From Bacteroidales bacterium UBA3684 (GTDB taxonomy: Bacteria > Bacteroidota > Bacteroidia > Bacteroidales > P3): DNA of 11,242 bases. The stretch is from NCBI GenBank assembly GCA_002372855.1, contig DFIZ01000030.1:30250-41491 (forward strand). The letters run 5' to 3'. Positions 1-5,832 of the stretch are shown here, piece by piece; position 1 is the first letter of the stretch; each line of letters begins with the position of its first letter. Position numbers and translations under genes: made by a program. The notes below the pieces were generated by a model. It had not been told where the DNA came from, ran no database searches, and was given only the letters and a program-made list of their open reading frames with translations.

Positions 1-887
1 TGCTCGGCCTGCAGGTCGAAGGTCTTCCACCGCTGCGGGCTGAAGAAGACCGCCACGTGGTCCATGCTGTCGCGTGCCCAGAGGTGTCCGGCGGCGGTGT
101 CCACCTCGAAGTCGGGCTGCAGGTTGAAGGGTGTGCGCTGCCAGTGCAGCTTTTCGCCCATGGGGGTGATGAAACTCCAGTAGGCCTCGTGCACCAGCAG
201 GTGGTTTTGCCATGTGCGCACGCGGTTCACCCAATATTGGTCGTGCGGGTCGGTGACGGTGTAGAGCTTCTGGTCCAGCGGCGTGGCCCAGCGACGCACG
301 GTGCGCCAGTTGTCGGTGGTGGAATAGATGCGGTTGCCGTGTCCGGCAATCCATCCGCTGTCGGCGCTGAGCATGTAGATGTCGTCGATGCCCTGCTTGC
401 GTTCGAAGGCGGTGTCGCGCAGGGCGGTGAAGGTGCGTCCGCTGTCGGCGCTGAAGAGCAGCAGGCCGTCCTGCGAGCCTGCCCACATCCTGCCCCCCTC
501 TCCGCGCCATCCGGGGTGGAACCACTCCTGCCCCTTCAAGCTCTTGTAGGGGATGCGCTCCCATACGGTGTCGCCCGTCGAGGTGCGCAGCAGGTACTTC
601 TTGAAGCCCATCGTCACGGCGGTGTTGCGGTCGAAGGGCACCACGCATTCCAGATGGATGTCGCTCCAGACGTCTTTCTTCTTCATCAGCGTGCGCCACG
701 AGGCGCCGATGCTGTCGGCCTTGTAGACGTCGCCGCACATGGTGCAGATCCATATGGAACCGTCGGGCGCCACCGAGGCGCTTCGTCCGCATTCCACCTC
801 GAGGTCCACGCGCCGGTCGCGCTGCTGGGCCTGTATTTGCCCTGCGGCCATAAGTGTGGCGATGATGATCAGGATGGTCTTTTTCAT
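1..887 (-). CDS. Paralog C: secreted propeller-like protein, 3' end outside window
   Basis: Partial gene: the first 295 codons are present, and the 3' end lies beyond the left edge. It starts at the ATG whose complement is at 885-887. The N-terminus MKKTILIIIATLMAAGQIQA is a classical signal peptide with likely cleavage after residue 20, so the product should be exported. The rest matches the N-terminal halves of paralogs A and B. It has an Asp-box-like motif SADSGRTF at 146-153, and further degenerate blade motifs around 101-109 (RTSTGDTVW) and 188-196. This suggests a BNR/YCF48-like beta-propeller. It is third in the operon, 7 nt after the stop of paralog B. Residues 134-180 are very close to A at DNA level, but the residues just after the signal peptide (QQRDRRVDLEVECG) are closer to B. 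By analogy a papain-like C-terminal domain would follow, but it cannot be seen. Function unknown. Confidence 0.85.
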   Translation of the reverse strand, partial: MKKTILIIIATLMAAGQIQAQQRDRRVDLEVECGRSASVAPDGSIWICTMCGDVYKADSIGASWRTLMKKKDVWSDIHLECVVPFDRNTAVTMGFKKYLLRTSTGDTVWERIPYKSLKGQEWFHPGWRGEGGRMWAGSQDGLLLFSADSGRTFTALRDTAFERKQGIDDIYMLSADSGWIAGHGNRIYSTTDNWRTVRRWATPLDQKLYTVTDPHDQYWVNRVRTWQNHLLVHEAYWSFITPMGEKLHWQRTPFNLQPDFEVDTAAGHLWARDSMDHVAVFFSPQRWKTFDLQAE

Positions 888-894
888 AATCTTT

Positions 895-3171
895 TTATAG
901 CTCACGTAATCGTTTCGATTGTGAGAGGCTTGTCGGGGTGGTGCCCATGATGTTTTTGTTGCGCCGATGCATGGGTGTGGTCTCTAAGAGATGACGGTCG
1001 GTTTTGTCTTCATTGACATCGTCGAGGTAGCACTCGTAGATGAGTTCGGAGTCGTAGAGGGCGCCGTTGTCGGGCAGGAAGTCGTTGTCGTAGGGCTGTC
1101 CGATGAAGGCTCGGGCACGGGCAAGCACCGAGTCGAAGTAGAAATAGGTGTGCTCGAAGCGGTACACGTCGGGCAAGAGGTCTCCGTCATATTCTGTGCG
1201 CAGGAAAGGGCGGCGGCTGACGCCGTTCTGTGGTGTGGCGTCGATGATCCACACCGTGTCGTCCACACTCTCCACCAAGGCCACATGTGTATACTCGCCC
1301 GTTGCGGCGGTGTCGCGGAAGAAGAGCAGGTCGCAGGGACGCAGGTCGAAGAGGCTGTTGTTGTTCAGGAAGCGGCGGTGCATCATGCCCTCCGGCATCA
1401 TGGGCCGTAGGGCCTGCCACAGCAGGGGCTGGTAGGTGACGAAGCTCTCGCCTCCGCCAGCGACTTTCATGGGCAGCATCCAGGGAAAGTACTCGCCGCA
1501 GTCGGCATCGCTGTTGCCGTTGACCCGCAGGGTGTCGCCCTGGCGGTTGGTGAAGGTGATACGGTAGCCGCTGTAGCTGGTGCAGCCGCCGTCACGGCTA
1601 AATGCCTTGTGCAGGTCCACCTCGCCCTCCTGCAGGCCGAAGTCGGTGGCCGAGGGGAAGCGGTCGTACACCTCGCCCAGGCGCCTCAGCGAGCTCTCCA
1701 GCACCTCGACGGGGTAGGTGCGTTTGGTGTGCCGTTTGTTCTCGACGGTGTTCTCCGTTTCGCGCAGGCGGTCGCCGTTGCGGGTGTAGATGATGCTGTG
1801 TTCGTCGTAGTGGAAGCATCCGCCCACGTAGGTCTGTATCTCCACGCTCTGCAGGCCGCTCTCGAGGAAGCGGGCCAGCGGCTGGCGGTAGGTGTAGGGT
1901 TCGATGCGGCCGGCGGTGTCGACGCTGTAGTTCATGCCGTCGCTGCGCAGGATGACGACGCGGTCCTCGCGGTCGGGGTCAGCGTGCATCTCCCGAATGC
2001 CAAGGGGCTTGGCCACGCGGTACCACCCCAGGGCATCCTGCAGGTAGATGCTCGTGCCGTCGGTGCGCCACAAGCGGCCGCCGTGGCTGAAGGTGGGTAG
2101 ATACTCAGCTGCATACTTGCCGTGTTCGGCTATCTTCTCGTCGAACATCTCGCTGATGGTTTTCTCTTCGGTGTAGAAACCGCAGGTGTCGGTCCGGCCG
2201 TTGGGCGACACGCGCACCACGCCTTTCAGGGTGCGCAGGTAAATACTTCCGCCGAGGGTGCCGATGATACTTCCGTCCACCCTGTCAAGTACCAATCGGT
2301 GGTGGTTCATGTCGGTCAGGTAAAGCAACTGTCCGCTGTCGGAGATGGCCCAAAGGTTGCCGCTGACGGTGTCCACCTCGTAGGTGTCCCAGGGCAGTGT
2401 TTGCCATTTAGGAGAACTTCCCATTGGGGTGCAGAATGTGCTTTGGCTCAAGGTGGCGATGAGCCATCCGCGCCAGGGGCGGATGCGGTTCACCCACGAG
2501 TCTGAATAGATATCCTTCTCCATCAGCCCCTGTTCTATCGGGTTCGCCCATCGGTGGGCGGTGCGCCAGTTGTCGGAGGTGGAGTAGATGCTGCCGCCAT
2601 AGGTGCCGGCAAAGCCGCTGTCGGCGGTGACCATGTAGAGTTCATGGATGCCCCCCTCGTCGTCGTTGGGGTCTGCAAACGGGGGCTTCAGTGTGGTGAA
2701 GGATTGCCCGCGGTCGGTGCTGTAGGCCATGCACTCGTACTGGCGGCCACTGGCTGCTGCCATCCACATTCGCCCGTCGGCATGGTAGCAGAAGCCATGC
2801 ACCCAGACGAGGTTCGTGTCCACCTGCACAGTGTCCCACACGGCGCCGCCGGTGGTGGTGCGCAGCACGTAGTCCCCACCGTGCATATAGCCTGCTGCCA
2901 CGGCGATGTCGTCGCCGAAGGCGGCTATGCGCTCTAAGGTGGCGCCTCCTATGTGCATCGGGTCTTCGTCCTTTATTGCTGTGCGCCATGTGGCGCCGAT
3001 GCTGTCGGCTGTGAAGATATCGCCGCAGCGTGTGCCAATCCACAGCCGCCCGGTGGTAGAGAGGTCGATGCGGTAGCCGCAGGAAATGGTGAGGTCCACA
3101 CGCCGGTCACGCTGCTGCCCCTGGGCGACGGTGGCCAGCAGAAGGGCGATGATCAAGATGGTCTTTTTCAT
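895..3171 (-). CDS. Paralog B: secreted propeller plus YiiX-like (permuted papain) protein, catalytic Cys absent
   Basis: The protein has 758 residues. Residues 1-18 or so are a signal peptide (MKKTILIIALLLATVAQG). A propeller-like region (about 20-410) has degenerate Asp-box motifs at 105-112 (TTTGGAVW), 151-158 (STDRGQSF) and 197-202. A middle region (about 410-600) of unknown fold follows, with blocks shared with A such as EPYTYRQPLA (424-433) and DFGL (510-513). The C-terminal part (about 608-758) resembles the YiiX/YebB permuted papain family. It has CDLLFF (613-618, usually GDLLF), YTHVALVE (627-634) with the expected histidine H629, IIDATP (642-647), GQPYDNDFLPDN (691-702) and YDSEL (706-710), where relatives read YCSEL. 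Asp707 therefore replaces the expected nucleophile. Compared with A it carries a 21-residue in-frame deletion near the C-terminus. It is second in the operon, 4 nt after A's stop. An enzymatic role is doubtful; a binding role is an inference only. Confidence 0.9.
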   Translation of the reverse strand: MKKTILIIALLLATVAQGQQRDRRVDLTISCGYRIDLSTTGRLWIGTRCGDIFTADSIGATWRTAIKDEDPMHIGGATLERIAAFGDDIAVAAGYMHGGDYVLRTTTGGAVWDTVQVDTNLVWVHGFCYHADGRMWMAAASGRQYECMAYSTDRGQSFTTLKPPFADPNDDEGGIHELYMVTADSGFAGTYGGSIYSTSDNWRTAHRWANPIEQGLMEKDIYSDSWVNRIRPWRGWLIATLSQSTFCTPMGSSPKWQTLPWDTYEVDTVSGNLWAISDSGQLLYLTDMNHHRLVLDRVDGSIIGTLGGSIYLRTLKGVVRVSPNGRTDTCGFYTEEKTISEMFDEKIAEHGKYAAEYLPTFSHGGRLWRTDGTSIYLQDALGWYRVAKPLGIREMHADPDREDRVVILRSDGMNYSVDTAGRIEPYTYRQPLARFLESGLQSVEIQTYVGGCFHYDEHSIIYTRNGDRLRETENTVENKRHTKRTYPVEVLESSLRRLGEVYDRFPSATDFGLQEGEVDLHKAFSRDGGCTSYSGYRITFTNRQGDTLRVNGNSDADCGEYFPWMLPMKVAGGGESFVTYQPLLWQALRPMMPEGMMHRRFLNNNSLFDLRPCDLLFFRDTAATGEYTHVALVESVDDTVWIIDATPQNGVSRRPFLRTEYDGDLLPDVYRFEHTYFYFDSVLARARAFIGQPYDNDFLPDNGALYDSELIYECYLDDVNEDKTDRHLLETTPMHRRNKNIMGTTPTSLSQSKRLREL

Positions 3172-3175
3172 ATTT

Positions 3176-5530
3176 TTAATAATCGTTAATTATCCTTAGA
3201 AGTTTCGACTGCGAGAGGCTTGTGGGGGTGGTGCCCATGACGCCTTCGGGCACCGGCATGCCGAGTTTCTCGAAATGCTCCTGCCAGTACTGCGGCACGC
3301 GGTTCTCTTTGTCGCGCCATCGCATGGGTGCCGAAGGGAAGAGGTTGCCGAAGGCCACCTGAAGGAGCTCTGAATTGTAGTAGGCATCGTTGTCGGGCAA
3401 GAAAGCGTTGTCGTAGGGCTTGCCGACAAGGCTTTTGGCTCTGGCAATGACCGCTGCGGTGTCGAACGCTGTGGTGAGCCGGTAGACGTCGAAACCCATC
3501 CGGAATAATCTCCGCTCGAAATCACCGTATGGTATGCGCTGCACCCCTTTGTCGGGCGTGGATTCGATAATCCATATCGCTTTGCCGTCGCGTTCTACCA
3601 AAGCTACGCGAGTATACTTCCATCCGATGGCAGCGAGGGCTCCTCCCCTTTCGGTCGTCCAAGGGTCGCTGATAAACAGCAAGTCACCGCTCTGCAGTGT
3701 GTCTTCGGGGCGCAGGGTGCTGTTGTCGAGGTATGAGCGCAGCTGCATGCTGTCGGGCATGGCTTCGCGCAGGACCTGCCACAGCGTGGGCTGGTGGGTG
3801 GTGAACATGGCTCCGCGCCACTGCACCGTCATCGGCAGAAGCCATGGGAAGCGTGTGCTGCCCCCGAGGTCACAATAGGCCGAGGTGTTGCCGCTGGCTG
3901 TGAGGGTGTCGCCTGCACGGTTGACGAGGGTGATGGTGTAACCGTATCGGTTGCTGCTGCTGGTGTTTCTTTTTGTGTAGACCTTGTGCAGGTCGAGCGC
4001 GGAGTCCTCCAGGCCGAAGTCCTGCGGGGTGGGGTAGTCGTTGTAGCGTTCGCCGAGACGCTGCAGGGCCTTCTCGACCACTTCCGTCGGCAGTTGGAAC
4101 ATGACGGTGTCCGTCAGGGTCTCGGTCTTTGTCTCGGGGCCGTTGTGCAGGTGTGGGTCATAGTTTTCGTGGGTCTTTGTGTGCGAGGTCTGCGTCAGCG
4201 ATTTGCCGTTGCGGGCATAGCAGATTGTTTCGCTTCGGACATGGGTGCCGAAAGTGGTGTAGGTCGTTATTTCCATGCTTGCCAGCCCCTGTTTCGCGAA
4301 GGTTGCCAGCGGCTGGCGGTAGGTGTAGGGTTCCATGCGTCCGGCCAGGTCGATGCTGAAGGTTCCCGCCTCTCGCCAACCGAATTCATCTTCTTGTTTT
4401 ACGACGATGACACGGTCCTTGCGGTCGGGGTCGGGCGTGAGGCCTGCTATGTCGACCGGCCGTGCCACTCGGTACCAGCCCTGCTCGTCCTTGATGTAGA
4501 CGCTCTTCTCGTCGTAGCCCCACAGCCTGCCCCCGTGCCGGAGGGTATGCTCGGGTTCGGCTATGGGTTGCTCGTCGGTGAGGAGCGGACATCGGTCCAC
4601 CGTCCCGTCAGCGCTCACGCGTATCACGCCAGTCTCGGTCCGGCAGTATAGGTGCCCATCATGCAAGCTGATGGTGAACAGCGCGCGTACCCCCATCGGG
4701 CGCCAACGGTCAAGGCTTTCCATCAATATCACCTGTCGGCTGTCGTCTATCGCCCACATCATGCCCGTGGCGGTATCCACCTCGAAGCCTCTTGTCCTCA
4801 CTGGCATGCGCTGCCAGCGAAGGCTGTCGCCCAGCGGAGCATAGTAGCTTCCGTCGCCTATGGCCACCAGCCCACCCCGCCAGGGGCGCACCCGGTCCAC
4901 CTTCTTCCCCATCGGCGTGGGCCAGCGGTGCCAGCTCCGCCAGTTGTCGCTGGTGCTGTATATGCCTTTGCCGCAGGCTATCCATCCGCTGTCGGCGCTG
5001 AGCATGTAGATGTCGTCGATGCCGGCTTTCACGTCGAAGGCGGTGTCGCGCAGGGCGGAGAAGGTGCGTCCGCTGTCGGCGCTGAAGGCCAGATAGCCGT
5101 CCTGCGACCCCGCCCACATCTGTCCGCCCGCTCCGCGCCAGGCGTGATGGAACCACTCATCGTGATATCGTCGGGTGGTGTAGCGAATGTTTTTCCATGT
5201 GCGTCCGCCGTCGGTGGTGCGCTTGATGAAGTCGCCGTAGCCAACGATGACGGCCGTGTTGCTGTCGAAGGCAATGATATCTTCATAGGAATCAATGGAA
5301 CTTCTGAAAGGATCTCCTTTTTGCAGAGTGCGCCACGGCGAGTGTATGTTGTCGGCGCGGAATATCTCCCCGCAGAGGGTGGCCATCCACAACGTCCCGT
5401 CGGGCGCAACGGAAGTATAGGTGACGGCCTCGTTGCGGCAAGCCACTTCGAGCTCCGCCAGCCGGTTGCGCTGCTGGGCCTGGGCGACGGCGGCCAGCAG
5501 AAGGGCGATAATCAGGATGGATTTTTTCAT
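3176..5530 (-). CDS. Paralog A: secreted propeller plus YiiX-like (permuted papain) protein, catalytic Cys and His absent
   Basis: The first gene of the three-paralog operon encodes 784 residues. I start it at the ATG at 5530. This ATG has an AAGGAG ribosome-binding site 7 nt upstream and lies about 20 nt after the predicted transcription start. The in-frame TTG at 5551 would fall at that transcription start. Residues 1-18 (MKKSILIIALLLAAVAQA) are a signal peptide. A propeller-like region (about 30-390) has Asp-box motifs TTDGGRTW (105-112), SADSGRTF (150-157) and STSDNWRSW (192-200). A middle region (400-605) of unknown fold includes a Thr/His-rich insert at 445-475 not seen in B. The C-terminal YiiX/YebB-like domain has GDLLFI (615-620), YTRVALVE (639-646), IIESTP (654-659), GKPYDNAFLPDN (703-714), YYNSEL (717-722) and a tail PEGVMGTTPTSLSQSK (761-776). 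Arg641 and Asn719 sit where the family has catalytic His and Cys, so hydrolase activity seems lost. Substrate and role unknown. Confidence 0.9.
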   Translation of the reverse strand: MKKSILIIALLLAAVAQAQQRNRLAELEVACRNEAVTYTSVAPDGTLWMATLCGEIFRADNIHSPWRTLQKGDPFRSSIDSYEDIIAFDSNTAVIVGYGDFIKRTTDGGRTWKNIRYTTRRYHDEWFHHAWRGAGGQMWAGSQDGYLAFSADSGRTFSALRDTAFDVKAGIDDIYMLSADSGWIACGKGIYSTSDNWRSWHRWPTPMGKKVDRVRPWRGGLVAIGDGSYYAPLGDSLRWQRMPVRTRGFEVDTATGMMWAIDDSRQVILMESLDRWRPMGVRALFTISLHDGHLYCRTETGVIRVSADGTVDRCPLLTDEQPIAEPEHTLRHGGRLWGYDEKSVYIKDEQGWYRVARPVDIAGLTPDPDRKDRVIVVKQEDEFGWREAGTFSIDLAGRMEPYTYRQPLATFAKQGLASMEITTYTTFGTHVRSETICYARNGKSLTQTSHTKTHENYDPHLHNGPETKTETLTDTVMFQLPTEVVEKALQRLGERYNDYPTPQDFGLEDSALDLHKVYTKRNTSSSNRYGYTITLVNRAGDTLTASGNTSAYCDLGGSTRFPWLLPMTVQWRGAMFTTHQPTLWQVLREAMPDSMQLRSYLDNSTLRPEDTLQSGDLLFISDPWTTERGGALAAIGWKYTRVALVERDGKAIWIIESTPDKGVQRIPYGDFERRLFRMGFDVYRLTTAFDTAAVIARAKSLVGKPYDNAFLPDNDAYYNSELLQVAFGNLFPSAPMRWRDKENRVPQYWQEHFEKLGMPVPEGVMGTTPTSLSQSKLLRIINDY

Positions 5531-5537
5531 AAAAGTG

Positions 5538-5543
5538 CTCCTT
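5538..5543 (-). promoter_or_regulatory. Shine-Dalgarno that sets the start of paralog A
   Basis: The minus strand reads AAGGAG here, 7 nt before the ATG at 5530. Strong Shine-Dalgarno sites are uncommon in Bacteroidetes, so this one stands out. It favours the 784-residue form over the TTG-initiated longer reading. Confidence 0.7.
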
Positions 5544-5555
5544 TTTTTCAAAATG

Positions 5556-5587
5556 CAAATTTACGCAAAAAAATCCATCCTGCCAAA
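5556..5587 (-). promoter_or_regulatory. Bacteroidetes-type promoter of the three-paralog operon
   Basis: On the minus strand there is a -33 TTTG (5584-5587) and a -7 TAAATTTG (5556-5563), separated by 20 nt. This fits the Bacteroidetes primary-sigma pattern. The predicted transcription start is near 5549, giving a leader of about 20 nt for paralog A. Because the three genes are nearly contiguous, this is probably the promoter for all of them. Confidence 0.75.
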
Positions 5588-5603
5588 TACGGAACGAAAA
5601 CCA

Positions 5604-5638
5604 ACGGTTTTTTTATCGAATAACAGATAGAAAACCGT
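5604..5638. repeat. Imperfect inverted repeat upstream of the paralog operon
   Basis: Left arm 5604-5617 pairs with right arm 5626-5638, with one bulged T and one G-T pair, around an 8-nt loop. It lies just upstream of the -33 box of the minus-strand promoter. It does not resemble a terminator for any gene, because both flanking genes point away from it. It could be an operator or a structural element; neither can be shown from sequence alone. Confidence 0.45.
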
Positions 5639-5674
5639 AAAAAAACCGAGAAACGCTAACTACCTGTAATCCAC

Positions 5675-5722
5675 TTACCAAGTCCTTACCAAGTCCTTAC
5701 CAACTCCTACCCAAGTCCTACC
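5675..5722. repeat. 11-bp tandem repeat array (copy 1)
   Basis: Four consecutive 11-bp units: TTACCAAGTCC (5675-5685 and 5686-5696), TTACCAACTCC (5697-5707) and TACCCAAGTCC (5708-5718), then a partial TACC. The end of the array forms a hairpin with the next bases (CCTACCAT at 5717-5724 with ATGGTAGG at 5733-5740). The same unit occurs on the opposite strand at 10685-10727. It lies in the gap between the divergent paralog operon and the ABC exporter. Function unknown. Confidence 0.85.
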
Positions 5723-5727
5723 ATGGT

Positions 5728-5763
5728 GGGAGATGGTAGGGTGGTGGCAGGGAGGGAGGGGGG
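5728..5763 (+). other. G-rich tract, possible G-quadruplex
   Basis: Runs of three or more G occur at 5728-5730, 5739-5741, 5750-5752, 5754-5756 and 5758-5763. The last three are separated by single A residues. One loop (5742-5749) is 8 nt, slightly longer than the usual G4 rule allows. The tract sits about 50 nt upstream of the ABC exporter's -7 box. Confidence 0.4.
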
Positions 5764-5812
5764 TGAAGATGCGGTTTTGGAATTAAAAATTTATCATGTG
5801 AAACATTTTGTG

Positions 5813-5820
5813 TATTTTTG
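5813..5820 (+). promoter_or_regulatory. -7 promoter element of the ABC exporter
   Basis: TATTTTTG fits the Bacteroidetes -7 consensus TAnnTTTG. No clear TTTG is found 19-20 nt upstream. The ATG of the exporter is only 12 nt further on, so the leader would be a few bases long. This also argues against starting the protein at the in-frame TTG at 5818, which lies inside this element. Confidence 0.5.
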
Positions 5821-5832
5821 CAGCCGGAAATT

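Noticed and set aside
1..887. Paralog C as a truncated pseudogene
   Set aside because: The frame is intact for 295 codons and is cut only by the window edge, so there is no evidence of decay.
57..950. A 297-codon open frame on the plus strand, opposite paralogs C and B
   Set aside because: It spans the C start and the B end on the other strand, has low-complexity Val/Ala/Gly/His composition and no promoter or signal peptide. It is the antisense shadow of GC-rich coding DNA.
5531..5551. A longer start for paralog A at TTG 5551 (MKKRSTF...)
   Set aside because: It coincides with the predicted transcription start. The ATG at 5530 has a strong ribosome-binding site and gives the same signal peptide start as paralogs B and C.
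4652..5623. A 323-codon open frame on the plus strand, opposite paralog A
   Set aside because: Antisense shadow of paralog A running across its promoter; it has no recognisable domain.
5675..5722. CRISPR array
   Set aside because: Units are 11 bp and directly adjacent with no spacers; no cas genes are nearby.
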